DNA of 64,000 nt from Streptomyces uncialis (GCF_001905345.1 NZ_LFBV01000002.1:1292272-1356271), one strand, 5' to 3'; shown: positions 35,084 through 43,693, counted from the stretch's first letter. Made by a program: numbers and translations. Notes: a model not told the origin generated them from the letters alone.

Positions 35084-35833
35084 TTACGCGGCGGGGTCCA
35101 CGCGGTGGGCGTGGACCTGCTCGATCCAGCCCGCCTTGAACGCGGCGAGGTCGCCGCGGAAGGCGGCCATCGAGGCGCCGTAGGGTGCGACGACGCCACC
35201 GGACTGGTCCGGCACGGACTGGCAGCCGTGCACGAGCCGACCGCCGAGCGCGGCGTGGGCCTTGATGGACTCGATCCGGCGGTGCTCGTTGAACCAGCCG
35301 CCGTGGTAGACCTCGTCGAGCGTTCCGCCCATCTCGTCGTCCAGTTCGAAGACGACGGAGGTGGCGGCGGGGAAGAACCAGCACGGGCCGACGTTGGAGA
35401 TGTGCCCGTCCAGCTCGACCTTGTTGAGCGCCATGAGCGTGGCGGCCTCGCGCAGCATCCGCAGGTGGTCGGTGGTGATCTGCGGCAGGCCGAGACCGGC
35501 CAGGTGCTCCTCCCGGAAGAGGTACGAGTACACCTCGTACGCGGTGGTCAGGACGCGTGCGATGTCGGAGGTGGACTCGCCGTGGTCCTTGATGAAGTCG
35601 AGCGCGAGCTGCTCGACCGTGCTCTCGGTCGTCTCGTCCAGGCCCAGGAGCCGGGACTCGACCAGCTCCCAGTCGGCGACGAGCCAGGTGTTCGACTCGA
35701 AGCGGAAGAAGTACGCGGCCGGGTCGACGGTCAGGCGTCGGCCCTCGACCTGGAGGCCGGGCAGGCGGCTCCAGCGCGGGTCGAACGCCTCGGGCAGCTC
35801 GACCGTGATGGCCGTGGTGTCGATGGTGGTCAC
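35084..35833 (-). CDS. Unknown protein, first gene of the four-gene cassette
   Basis: 249 residues from GTG 35833 with GGAG upstream. I do not recognise the family. Visible features are a short N-terminal beta region (TAITVELPEAFDPRWSRLPG), many aromatic/acidic helices (FRFESNTWLVADWELVESRL, TTAYEVYSYLFREEHLAGLG), a Cys/Trp patch (NVGPCWFFPAATSVVFELDD) and a Gly/His C-terminal part. No signal peptide or TM segment is present. It is divergent from an XRE regulator and is followed by kinase, methyltransferase and HAD genes. It may be the cassette's substrate or core enzyme (inference). Confidence 0.7.
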   Translation of the reverse strand: MTTIDTTAITVELPEAFDPRWSRLPGLQVEGRRLTVDPAAYFFRFESNTWLVADWELVESRLLGLDETTESTVEQLALDFIKDHGESTSDIARVLTTAYEVYSYLFREEHLAGLGLPQITTDHLRMLREAATLMALNKVELDGHISNVGPCWFFPAATSVVFELDDEMGGTLDEVYHGGWFNEHRRIESIKAHAALGGRLVHGCQSVPDQSGGVVAPYGASMAAFRGDLAAFKAGWIEQVHAHRVDPAA

Positions 35834-36058
35834 CGTGTCTCCGTCTCTGATCGTCCGGGTCCGGGCACAGAAGTGCCCGAACCCGACTTGGGCGTAAGGA
35901 ACTTCGGGGAGCCGTCCGGGTCGACGGGGGAGCCGCGGATCACGGCCGCACCGTTCCCGGCTGCTGCTGATAAGTGAACAGGCGGTCACGCTCAGTGGGT
36001 ACGGTGGAGGGCGGTTGAAGCGGTATACGCGGTTTACAGCTCCTAGACGGAGGTGATC
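35834..36058. promoter_or_regulatory. Divergent promoter region of the cassette and XRE regulator
   Basis: 225 bp between the leftward four-gene cassette and the rightward regulator. It includes GGTATACGCGGTTTACAGC near 36020, A/T-richer than its flanks and a plausible regulator target. Boundaries of individual promoters were not resolved. Confidence 0.4.
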
Positions 36059-37414
36059 GTGGCGGCGCCAAGGAGCCCCAACTCCCTTTTGCGTGACGTC
36101 ATCGAAGAGGTCGGCTGCACTTATGACGCCCTCGCCAGAGACGTGCGGCGCGTCGCCGCCGAGAACGGGGAGATCCTCCAGACCAACAAGTCGGCCATCT
36201 CGCACTGGGTGAACGGCACTCGCACCCCGTCGGGGCGGATGGGCCAGTACCTGGCCGAAGCGCTGTCCCGCCGTGCGGGGCGTGTGATCACCCGTACCGA
36301 GATCGGGCTCCAGGTCGGCGATGTCGAAGCGCCGACGGAATCCGACCCCGTCCTCGCTGTCATCGACCTGGGCCGCGCCGACGTCGAGCGCCGCCGCTTC
36401 CTCACCATCGCGGCCTTCACCACCGCCGGTGTCGCCATGCCGCTCGGCTACGGCCACGAGGCGTCCGCCCGCATGCTCCGTGCCCGCACGGGCACGTCCC
36501 TGGTCGGTGCGGAAGACGTGGATGTCGTACGCCAGATCACCGCGGCCTTCAGCGCGGCTGACGAGCGTCTCGGCGGTGGGCACGGTCTGACCACGGTCAC
36601 CGCCTACCTCGCCGACACCGCAGCCCCCATGTTGCGTGGACGCTTCCCCAATGAAGCCCTACGCAGGGCAGCCTTCGGCGCGGTCGCCGAACTCGCCTAC
36701 CTCGCGGGGTGGAAGCACCACGACCTCGGACAGGAAGGAGCCGCCCAGCGTTACTACCAGGTCGGCTACCAACTCGCCTACGAAGCCGACCCTCACGGTC
36801 ACGCCGCCTGGATGATGCGCTCGTTGGCCCATCAGGCTCTGAAGCTCAGGCAGCCGTACCACTGCGTTGATCTTGTCGAGGCCGCCCTGAGACGTGGCCT
36901 CGGCCATGTCGACGGCCAGACCGAAGCTCTCCTCCACATCACCCACGCGCGCGCTTGCGCGGCCGTCGGTGAAAACGCCTCGGCCAGCCGTGCCCTGCTA
37001 GCCGCTGAGGACGCGCTTCTCCGTGAGGGCAGCCCTCAGCCCAGCTATTCCCTCTTGAGCGGACCAGCCGCAGGCACCGTCGCCAGCCATACGGCCAAGG
37101 CGCTGACCGAGATGAAGGACTTTGTCGGAACGGAGCAACAGCACCGCGATGCTCTCGCCCGTTGGGACCCGGTCAAGTTCAAGCGCGTGCACGTTCTCAC
37201 GTACGCCGATCTGGGGGACAGCCTTGCCGCCCAGGCCCGCGCAGACGAGGCCGTCGCCGCATGGACGCAGGCTCTTGTCCTCATGGAGGGCATGGCCTCG
37301 GACCGCACCCACAAGGCGATCACCTCAATCCGCTCCACGCTCGCGCTCTACCGGCGTCGCCGTGTCCCCGGTGCCGCCGACCTCGCCCGCCGCGCACGCG
37401 AAGTCCTCGCCTGA
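36059..37414 (+). CDS. XRE-family regulator with TPR-like helical domain
   Basis: 451 residues from GTG 36059, with GGAGG five bases upstream. GTG 36053 overlaps that site. The N-terminal helix-turn-helix is LARDVRRVAAENGEILQTNK followed by SAISHWVNGTRTPSGRMGQY. A short hydrophobic linker follows (FLTIAAFTTAGVAMPLG), then TPR-type helices to the end (GAAQRYYQVGYQLAYEADPH, TEALLHITHARACAAVGENA). This architecture is common in streptomycete pathway-associated regulators. It probably controls the divergent cassette. A perfect hairpin terminator follows. Confidence 0.87.
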   Translation: MAAPRSPNSLLRDVIEEVGCTYDALARDVRRVAAENGEILQTNKSAISHWVNGTRTPSGRMGQYLAEALSRRAGRVITRTEIGLQVGDVEAPTESDPVLAVIDLGRADVERRRFLTIAAFTTAGVAMPLGYGHEASARMLRARTGTSLVGAEDVDVVRQITAAFSAADERLGGGHGLTTVTAYLADTAAPMLRGRFPNEALRRAAFGAVAELAYLAGWKHHDLGQEGAAQRYYQVGYQLAYEADPHGHAAWMMRSLAHQALKLRQPYHCVDLVEAALRRGLGHVDGQTEALLHITHARACAAVGENASASRALLAAEDALLREGSPQPSYSLLSGPAAGTVASHTAKALTEMKDFVGTEQQHRDALARWDPVKFKRVHVLTYADLGDSLAAQARADEAVAAWTQALVLMEGMASDRTHKAITSIRSTLALYRRRRVPGAADLARRAREVLA

Positions 37415-37445
37415 CTTGGCCCGACAGGTCGCCTGGGGATGGTCT

Positions 37446-37479
37446 GCGTTGGTTCGGCTGAGGACCGCCGAACCAACGC
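37446..37479 (+). terminator. Terminator of the XRE regulator
   Basis: 13-bp perfect stem GCGTTGGTTCGGC / GCCGAACCAACGC with an 8-nt loop, 30 bp after the stop. Confidence 0.85.
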
Positions 37480-37487
37480 CGGGAGCT

Positions 37488-37933
37488 ACCGGCCACCTGT
37501 CGGCCGTCGCCGCCATCGTCCTCGGCAAGCCGCCAACCACGTCGTCTTCTTCCAGCGAGGCGGGGACACCAAGTTTGCCCCGGAGTAAATGTGGCCCGCC
37601 TATGGGAGGGAGCAACCCCGGGGAAGCCTCACCGACACTGCGGTCCGCGAGCTTTACGAGGAGACCGGCCTGGCAGTGAAGCCCGAGTCCCTCAAGGTCG
37701 CCCACATCATCCACGGCGCCTGGGGCGTCGAGGCTCCCAACGGCTTCCTCACCGTTGTCTTCGCCACCCACGAGTGGACCGGCGAACCCGAGAACCGAGA
37801 GCCGCGCAAGCACGCCCAGGTCCGCTGGATCGACGCCGACACCCTGCCGGAGCAGTTCGTGGACACCACGGCCAGTGCTCTCCACCGCTACCTCGCCGAT
37901 GGCCCACAGGTGTCACTCGACGGTTGGGGGTAG
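37488..37933 (+). pseudogene. NUDIX hydrolase broken by multiple frameshifts
   Basis: Pieces of one NUDIX domain are spread over changing frames. They are SAVAAIVLG (about 37500), NHVVFFQRGGDTKFAP (about 37535, then an in-frame TAA), GPPMGGSNPGE (about 37597) and SLTDTAVRELYEETG (about 37631) continuing to the stop at 37933. Joined, they would give the NUDIX signature GGSNPGESLTDTAVRELYEETG-like order. At least three indels are needed. The C-terminal two thirds (frame 37589-37933) stays open and could still be read as a short product. It sits directly behind the XRE regulator. Confidence 0.75.
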
Positions 37934-38097
37934 CGGATCAGTCGCTCCACGCCGTCCGCCTCGTCGGGACACCGCATGTGCCGGTGCATCCGGGTCCCCG
38001 GCCCCGACATCGAGTGCCGCAGCAGCGTCTCGTACGGCTCCCCGGACCCGATATCCCCGTCGCACCGGCAGCAGACCACCCCCGCCGCCGCGCTCAC
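37888..38097 (-). CDS. Small Cys/His-rich protein
   Basis: 69 residues from GTG 38097, overlapping the upstream stop as GTGA. Near the N terminus GVVCCRCDGDIGSGEPYETL and then MHRHMRCP give a C-x2-C ... H-x-H-x2-C pattern, possibly one zinc site. It overlaps the 3' end of the broken NUDIX gene on the other strand by 46 bp. Function unknown. It is supported mainly by coupling to the upstream gene. Confidence 0.5.
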   Translation of the reverse strand: MSAAAGVVCCRCDGDIGSGEPYETLLRHSMSGPGTRMHRHMRCPDEADGVERLIRYPQPSSDTCGPSAR

Positions 38098-38492
38098 GAC
38101 CGCACCCCCACCGCGAGAGTCGCGCACCCCGCGAGCCGCGCCAGCGCCCGCAGCACGATCCCCAACCGCCGCTCCCCCAGCACCTCCACCTTCCACAACG
38201 GCACCAACCGCGGAAACGCCGTCGCCAGCACCAGCGTCAGGAACGCGTCCTCCCCCTCGTCCAGCACCAGCACACACCGGTACCGCGCCTCGAACCTCGG
38301 CCAGTCACAGAACACGAACGCGTCGTTCTCCACGACCAGCAGATCCCGCACATCCCCCCGCGCCAGAATGTCCCCCTCCTCGATCAACGCCGCCACAGCC
38401 GCCCGCTCACCGATGTCACGGTCATGGGCCCACGCGATGAGGCGATCGCTGAGGAGTTGAGGGTCAGGTACGTGTGTTGTCTGTCCGCACAT
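38094..38492 (-). CDS. Hypothetical protein coupled to the small Cys protein
   Basis: 132 residues from ATG 38492, with no good ribosome site, so an inner start is possible. A regular alternation of helices and strands (QLLSDRLIAWAHDRDIGERA, DLLVVENDAFVFCDWPRFEA, RYRCVLVLDEGEDAFLTLVL) looks like a real folded protein. No family is recognised and no signal peptide is seen. It lies among gene remnants between two NUDIX fragments. Confidence 0.55.
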   Translation of the reverse strand: MCGQTTHVPDPQLLSDRLIAWAHDRDIGERAAVAALIEEGDILARGDVRDLLVVENDAFVFCDWPRFEARYRCVLVLDEGEDAFLTLVLATAFPRLVPLWKVEVLGERRLGIVLRALARLAGCATLAVGVRS

Positions 38493-38553
38493 GCACCGCA
38501 GAATGGCGGCGTCGCGCTCGGGCGGGAGTAGCCGATCTGTCGGCCAATCACCG

Positions 38554-39159
38554 CTACCCGGCCGGTACCGACTCGATCTCCGCCTGGAGCATACGGAGCG
38601 TCAACGAATGCTTCTCCGGCGGAAGCTGCTCCAGGGCGGCCCTCGCGTATCCGGCACCGCCGGCCCTGTCGCCGGACCGGGCCATCATCAGGCCCCGGTG
38701 CAGTTCCAGGTGTGTGGTGAACCGGGGCAGGGTGGGCGGCAGCTCACGTGCCGCCGCCTCCTGCGCCTCGGCGGCACCATGTTCCTCGCCCAGCCGGGCC
38801 AGCAGGAGTGAGAGGAAGACGTTCTGCCGCCACCACGGCACGGCGTAGTCGGAGTCCTGCTCGTGCGACCCGACCCGGTCGTGGATACGGCGTCCCTCGT
38901 CCGCGAGCGTGAGCGCCGTGCTCCGGTCGCCCCGGAGGGCGGCGACGTGAGCCCGGCCCATCACCGCGTTCAGCCGCCCGAGGGACGGGCGGTCGTCGAG
39001 GCGCAACGCCTCGGCGGCGAGCCGGTCCGCGACGGGGAACGCGGCCCCCTCGTAGCCCAGGGCGATGGCGGCACGTCCCCGGACCCAGACCCGGGTGTCC
39101 GGGTCGCCGGACCGGTCGGCGGCTTCCGCGGCCATGCCGTACCAGTTGACGGCCTTCAC
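38554..39159 (-). pseudogene. N-terminally truncated XRE/TPR regulator
   Basis: About 200 residues of TPR-like helices (MAAEAADRSGDPDTRVWVRG, AEALRLDDRPSLGRLNAVMG) ending LPPEKHSLTLRMLQAEIE. This ending is typical of streptomycete XRE/TPR regulators, but the DNA-binding domain and first half are absent. Similarity stops abruptly near 39160-39172, where a NUDIX fragment on the other strand begins. Probably non-functional. Confidence 0.65.
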
Positions 39160-39176
39160 CCCGTCGCTGCCCGGGA

Positions 39177-39410
39177 ACGTACACCGACGGTGAGATCCGT
39201 CAGCAGTACGAGAACACCTGCATCGGACGCCCCGTCGGTGGTGAACCCATCGTCAACGACGAGGCCGACGGTGTGCGGTTCGTGCGGCCCGACGAGCTCG
39301 ATCGGTACGACATCCACCCCAGCGTGCGCCGGCAAAGCGGCCACTACCCCGCCGACACCTACCCCCTTCTCGGCTGGGACGACGCTCCCACGCGCCCCGG
39401 CGAACGGTGA
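39177..39410 (+). pseudogene. C-terminal fragment of a NUDIX hydrolase
   Basis: 77 codons reading YTDGEIRQQYENTCIGRPVG, then GVRFVRPDELDRYDIHPSVR and a Pro/Asp-rich end. This is the C-terminal part of a NUDIX domain protein without the NUDIX box or a start codon. It abuts the truncated XRE gene and stops 39 bp before initiator tRNA-Met. Confidence 0.65.
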
Positions 39411-39449
39411 ATCGCCATCACCCGGATGGTGTAGAGTCAGGTTTACCGA

Positions 39450-39523
39450 CGCGGGGTGGAGCAGCTCGGTAGCTCGCTGGGCTCATAACCCAGAGGTCGC
39501 AGGTTCAAATCCTGTCCCCGCTA
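39450..39523 (+). tRNA. Initiator tRNA-Met(CAT)
   Basis: 74-nt cloverleaf starting CGCGGGG with a mismatched first acceptor pair. Anticodon stem CTGGG/CCCAG holds three G-C pairs around loop CTCATAA, and T loop TTCAAAT. These are initiator features. Confidence 0.93.
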
Positions 39524-39529
39524 CTCAGG

Positions 39530-39567
39530 CCGAAGGCCCGGAAGCCGAAAAGCTTCCGGGCCTTCGG
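39530..39567 (+). terminator. Terminator after initiator tRNA
   Basis: 16-bp perfect stem CCGAAGGCCCGGAAGC / GCTTCCGGGCCTTCGG with a 6-nt loop, immediately downstream of the tRNA. Confidence 0.9.
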
Positions 39568-39641
39568 CGTGTTCGGGGGTCTCACCCGGTCGGCCCGTCC
39601 CGTTCGCCCGCCGACCCCTCCGGGGCAAGCCTGGGGGGACG

Positions 39642-40814
39642 GTGGTGGACGGGCACGGAAGCGGCGGGAGACGGCGCGTGGGGCACGGAGGCGGGCCGAC
39701 CGGTGACGGGCGTCCGGAACCGGGCGGCCCGCTGTCCGGCCGTCATCGCCGTACCCGCCGCGCCCGGAGTTTCAGCAGGGTGCTGCCCTGGCTGCTGATC
39801 GTGGCGGGCGTGGTCTACGACGAGCTGACCCCCGTCCGCTACACCGCCGCCCCGCTCTTCGCCGCCGCCCCGCTCGCCGCCGCGCCCTTCTACGGCCGCC
39901 GCGGCACCCTGCTGACCGGGGCCGCGGCCTGTCTCGCCGCGTTCGGGATGCGCGCGGAGGACGGGGTCGCCCGGAGCGAGTCGCTCACCGACATCGCGAC
40001 GATCGTCACCGTCTCCGCGCTCGCCCTCGCCATCAACCGGCTCTCCCGCCGCAGCGACGCCAAGCTCGCGACCGCCCGGGAGATCGCCGAGGCCGCCCAG
40101 CGCGCCGTCCTCCCGGAGCCCGCCGACCGGATCGGCGGGCTCGACATCGCCGCCCACTACGAGGCCGCGCAGGCCGGCGCGGCGATCGGGGGAGACCTGT
40201 ACGCCGTCCAGGACACGCCGTACGGAGTGCGGCTGGTGCTCGGTGACGTACGGGGCAAGGGGATGGGCGCGGTCGCCGCGGTCGCCGTCCTCATCGGGGC
40301 CTTCCGTGAGGCGGCCGAGCAGGAGAGCACCCTGGAGGCGGTCGCCCAGCGGCTGGAGCGGGCGCTCGCCAGAGAGGGGCTGCGGCGCCGGGGCGTGGAC
40401 GACGAGGAGGGGTTCACCACCGCCGTCCTCGCCGAACTCCCGCACGGCGAGGAGCTGCTGCGGACCCTCAACCGCGGCCATCCGCCGCCCCTGCTGCTCG
40501 CCCCGGACGGGGGACTCACCGTCCTCGAACCGGGCCGCTTCGCCCTTCCGCTCGGGATGGCCGACCTCGGGAGCTGGCCCGACGAGACCGACGAGACGGG
40601 CTTCCCGGCGGGCTCGACCCTGTTCGTCCACAGCGACGGACTGTCCGAGGCCCGCGACCGGCACGGCGTGTTCTTCGACCCGGCGGCATGGCTGCGCGGT
40701 CGGACCTTCGGCGGACCCGACGCCCTGCTCACCGCCGTCACCGCCGAGGTCGTCACCCACACGGGCGATGGCACCAGCGACGACATGGCCTTGCTGGCCG
40801 TCCGCAGGCCCTGA
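39642..40814 (+). CDS. Membrane PP2C (SpoIIE-type) serine phosphatase
   Basis: 390 residues from GTG 39642 (GTG 39645 equally possible). The N terminus is Gly/Arg-rich. Hydrophobic helices follow at about 46-62 (VLPWLLIVAGVVYDEL) and 70-135. A PP2C/SpoIIE domain runs from about 150 to the end: QRAVLPEPADRIGGLDIAAH, AAIGGDLYAVQ, VLGDVRGKGMGAVAAV, LNRGHPPPLLL, VHSDGLSEARD and GTSDDMALLAV. The metal-binding Asp residues are kept. Such phosphatases act on anti-anti-sigma factors in partner-switching or unrelated serine phosphoproteins. The partner is not nearby. Confidence 0.92.
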   Translation: MVDGHGSGGRRRVGHGGGPTGDGRPEPGGPLSGRHRRTRRARSFSRVLPWLLIVAGVVYDELTPVRYTAAPLFAAAPLAAAPFYGRRGTLLTGAAACLAAFGMRAEDGVARSESLTDIATIVTVSALALAINRLSRRSDAKLATAREIAEAAQRAVLPEPADRIGGLDIAAHYEAAQAGAAIGGDLYAVQDTPYGVRLVLGDVRGKGMGAVAAVAVLIGAFREAAEQESTLEAVAQRLERALAREGLRRRGVDDEEGFTTAVLAELPHGEELLRTLNRGHPPPLLLAPDGGLTVLEPGRFALPLGMADLGSWPDETDETGFPAGSTLFVHSDGLSEARDRHGVFFDPAAWLRGRTFGGPDALLTAVTAEVVTHTGDGTSDDMALLAVRRP

Positions 40815-41286
40815 CGGACCCTCCAGGGGACTTCAAAGGCCCCCGGAACTCTCCAGGGGACTCCAAAGCCCCCCGGAACTCTCCAGGACGCGGGATCGCG
40901 TACGGGAACGTGCGGAGCGGTCGGATCGGGTGCGGTCGCGCGGGGGTGCGTGGTGCGGGGTGCGCGGCCGGCCGGGCGGGGGGCGGAGGGGCCGGGCGCG
41001 GGCCCGTCCATCGGCGGGGGCGGCCTCGCGCGCCGTCCCGCCCCCGCCCCTGCGTCACCCCGCCCGCGCGCCCCCTCACACGCCGTAGCCGCCCCCTCCC
41101 GTTCGTATAACAACTGAGCAACCATCAATGTGACGTCGGCATGAAAGGGAATACCGACATGCCGTCAACTCGCCCCGTTCCGCCCGCCCGTGTCCCGATA
41201 AGTCCTGGCCAACGGCGTTAACGATCAGTCGGAAGCGCTTGGAATCCGGCCCCCAGGTCTATTAACGTTCGATAACGCAGCGCGGT
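40815..41286. other. Intergenic region upstream of the riboswitch
   Basis: No gene supported. It holds the 30-bp duplicated unit at 40821-40880, a hairpin CGGCATG/CATGCCG at about 41137-41164, and promoter-like A/T-richer sequence around 41215-41280 (CTATTAACGTTCGATAACGC) that should drive the riboswitch transcript. Confidence 0.6.
40821..40888. repeat. 30-bp tandem repeat, 2.2 copies
   Basis: CTCCAGGGGACTTCAAAGGC plus CCCCGGAACT is repeated at 40851 with two changes, and CTCCAGGA starts a third copy. Confidence 0.9.
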
Positions 41287-41445
41287 CGTCCCAGCCGTCA
41301 CAAGAGACGGCTCCGCGCGCACGCGCCGAATTCCGCAAGGGAACCGGGGAACCATTCCTTGGGGTGAATCGGACATCCTTCATGTGAAGGACGTCCGTAG
41401 GAGACCTTCCTGCTCCGAACCCGTCAGCTAACCCGGTAGGCGAGA
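41287..41445 (+). promoter_or_regulatory. c-di-AMP riboswitch (ydaO/yuaA class)
   Basis: The leader carries the conserved class blocks in order: CCGCAAGGGAACCGGGG, CTTGGGGTGAATCGGAC, a variable stem, then CCGAACCCGTCAGCTAACCC and GGTAGGCGAGAAGG. In streptomycetes this class turns off cell-wall hydrolase genes when c-di-AMP is high (established for rpf-type genes). It ends about 24 nt before the M23 peptidase start. Confidence 0.92.
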
Positions 41446-41468
41446 AGGAAGGAAAGGAGTACGCCTCA

Positions 41469-42581
41469 GTGGCGTCAAACCGGCCTGCCCCCGAACCTCT
41501 CTACGCGCCTAAACCGACGGTGGACGGGCCTCACGCTTCCTCCCACGGGCAGGTGTTCGGCCCCGCGGTCACCGACGACGAGGTCCGGGAGGTCTGGAAC
41601 CCGACCGCCGAGACCGTCCGGCCGGTCCGCGGCAGGCACCGCGTGGCCAAGCAGCGCGGCGGACTCGCCCGCAGCTCCACGGTCCTCGGTGTCGGCGTCA
41701 TCGCCGCCGTCGGCGCGGGCGGCATCGCCACCGCGCAGGGCGGCAAGCCCCCGATCAAGATATCGATGCCGGACCTCGGCTCGATGATGTCCGGCGACGA
41801 GAAGCCCGAGGAGCCCGGCACCGGCCCCGCGCAGCAGGCCGCCGCCCCCCTCACCAGCGCGGGCGTCACCGGCGCCGACGCCGCCGAGGGCACCACCGAC
41901 GCGGGCGAGGTACTGCGCGCCCGCATCCTCCAGCAGGCCGAGCAGCAGCAGGACCAGGCCGACACCGCCGCCCGCGCCGCCGCCGAGAAGAAGGCCGCCG
42001 ACCAGGCGGCCCAGGACGCGGCCGCCGCCGAGGCGGAGCTGAAGGCCAAGGCCAAGGCGGAAGCCGAGGCCAAGGCCAAGAAGGCCGAGGAGAAGGCGAA
42101 GGCCGAGGCGGAGGCCAAGCGGCTGAAGGAGGAGGCCGAGGCCAGGGCCAAGGCCGAGAAGGAGCGCCTCGAACAGCTCGCGCGCAGCTTCTCCCTCCCC
42201 CTCGCCTCGTTCACGCTGACGTCGACGTACGGCCAGTCCGGCGCCATGTGGTCGTCCGGCTCGCACACCGGCCTCGACTTCGCCGCCCCGACCGGCACCC
42301 CGCTCAAGGCCATCCACAGCGGCACCATCACCGAGGCCGGCTGGTCCGGCTCGTACGGCTACCTCACCGTGCTGACCCTCGACGACGGCACCGAGCTCCG
42401 GTACGCCCACCAGTCGTCGATCGGTGTGAGCGTCGGTCAGAAGGTCTCCACCGGCGAGATCATCGGCCGCGTCGGCGCCACCGGCAACGTCACCGGCGCC
42501 CACCTCCACCTTGAGGTCAAGCTGGGCAGCCGCAGCGTCGACCCCGCCGCGTACCTCCGCGGCAAGGGCCTGTCGATCTAG
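41469..42581 (+). CDS. Exported M23 peptidoglycan endopeptidase
   Basis: 370 residues from GTG 41469 with AGGAG 11 bases upstream. After an N-terminal region of about 60 residues, a hydrophobic segment (about 72-88, VLGVGVIAAVGAGGIATAQG) acts as signal or anchor. A long Ala/Lys/Glu coiled coil (about 150-238) follows. The lysostaphin-type M23 domain has its zinc residues His266 and Asp270 (SHTGLDFAAP) and His347 (GAHLHLEVKL). It should cut peptide cross-links in peptidoglycan. The c-di-AMP riboswitch upstream ties expression to growth and germination control. Confidence 0.93.
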   Translation: MASNRPAPEPLYAPKPTVDGPHASSHGQVFGPAVTDDEVREVWNPTAETVRPVRGRHRVAKQRGGLARSSTVLGVGVIAAVGAGGIATAQGGKPPIKISMPDLGSMMSGDEKPEEPGTGPAQQAAAPLTSAGVTGADAAEGTTDAGEVLRARILQQAEQQQDQADTAARAAAEKKAADQAAQDAAAAEAELKAKAKAEAEAKAKKAEEKAKAEAEAKRLKEEAEARAKAEKERLEQLARSFSLPLASFTLTSTYGQSGAMWSSGSHTGLDFAAPTGTPLKAIHSGTITEAGWSGSYGYLTVLTLDDGTELRYAHQSSIGVSVGQKVSTGEIIGRVGATGNVTGAHLHLEVKLGSRSVDPAAYLRGKGLSI

Positions 42582-42611
42582 GCGTCCACCCGCCCCCCAC
42601 CCGCTGGAACG

Positions 42612-42653
42612 CCGGCGGTCCTGACGATCACCCCCCGACGTCAGGGCCGCCGG
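42612..42653 (+). terminator. Terminator after the M23 peptidase
   Basis: Stem CCGGCGGTCCTGACG / CGTCAGGGCCGCCGG with one G-T pair and a 12-nt loop, 30 bp after the stop. Confidence 0.8.
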
Positions 42654-42702
42654 TTCCCGTTCGCGGACGGATTCCGGCCCCTCGACGGTGTTGAGTAGGA
42701 CC

Positions 42703-43647
42703 ATGACTTCCTTGCGCCCTCTCGGCTCCTCCGGGCTCGACGTGTTCCCGCTCGGACTCGGCGGCAACGTCTTCGGCTGGACGGCGGACCGGTCCGACAC
42801 CTTCGCCGTCCTCGACGCCTACGCCGCCGCAGGCGGCAACTTCCTCGACACCGCCGATGTCTACTCCGCCTGGGTGGACGGTCATCAGGGCGGTGAGTCC
42901 GAGACGCTGATCGGCCAGTGGCTCGCCGCGCGCGGCAACCGCTCCGACATCGTCGTCGCCACGAAGGCCGGCTCGCACCCCGACTTCAAGGGGCTGTCCG
43001 CCGCCACCGTCAAACGCGCCGCCGACGCGTCGCTGAAGCGGCTGGACACCGACCACATCGACCTCTACTACACGCACTTCGACGATCCGACCGTCCCCGT
43101 GGAGGAGATCGTCACCGCGCTCGACGAACTGGTGCGCGCGGGCAAGGTCCGGGCCGTCGGCGCGTCCAACCTGACCGCCGAACGGCTCCAGGAGTCACTC
43201 GACTTCGCCGACCGCGAGGGCCTGACCCGGTACTCCGTGCTGCAACCGGAGTACAACCTGGTCTCCCGTGACACCTACGAGGGCCGCCTCCAGGCGGTCG
43301 CCTCCCGCTCCGGTATCGCGGCCGTCCCGTACTTCGCGCTCGCCTCGGGGTTCCTCACCGGCAAGTACCGGCCCGGTGCCACCGTGGGCAGCGCCCGTTC
43401 GGGTTCGGCCGCAGCCCATCTGGGGACCGAACGCGGTCAGCGCGTCCTCGCCGCCCTCGACACGGTCGCGGCGGACCGGGGCGCCGAGGTCGCCACGGTC
43501 GCCCTCGCCTGGCTGGCCGCCCGCCCGACGGTCGCCGCCCCGCTCGCCAGCGCCCGCAACCCGGAACAGCTCCCCGCGCTGCTCGCCATGGCCGACCTGG
43601 AGCTCACCCCCGAGGACCTCACCCTCCTGACGGAGGCTTCCGCCTGA
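42703..43647 (+). CDS. Aldo/keto reductase
   Basis: 314 residues from ATG 42703 (AGGA 3 bases upstream; a longer frame from 42688 adds five residues). The AKR tetrad is visible: Asp and Tyr in FLDTADVYSAW, Lys in VVATKAG and His in LYYTHFDDP. The TIM-barrel length is normal and NADP-binding elements are at the C terminus (ALASGFLTGKYRPG). It resembles general actinobacterial AKRs acting on aldehydes or sugars; the substrate is not predictable. It is an isolated gene facing a PrsW-like gene. Confidence 0.92.
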   Translation: MTSLRPLGSSGLDVFPLGLGGNVFGWTADRSDTFAVLDAYAAAGGNFLDTADVYSAWVDGHQGGESETLIGQWLAARGNRSDIVVATKAGSHPDFKGLSAATVKRAADASLKRLDTDHIDLYYTHFDDPTVPVEEIVTALDELVRAGKVRAVGASNLTAERLQESLDFADREGLTRYSVLQPEYNLVSRDTYEGRLQAVASRSGIAAVPYFALASGFLTGKYRPGATVGSARSGSAAAHLGTERGQRVLAALDTVAADRGAEVATVALAWLAARPTVAAPLASARNPEQLPALLAMADLELTPEDLTLLTEASA

Positions 43648-43693
43648 CGGCGCGTACACCGATCCGGCTGTCGTCGGTCGTCGTGAGCCGTCC

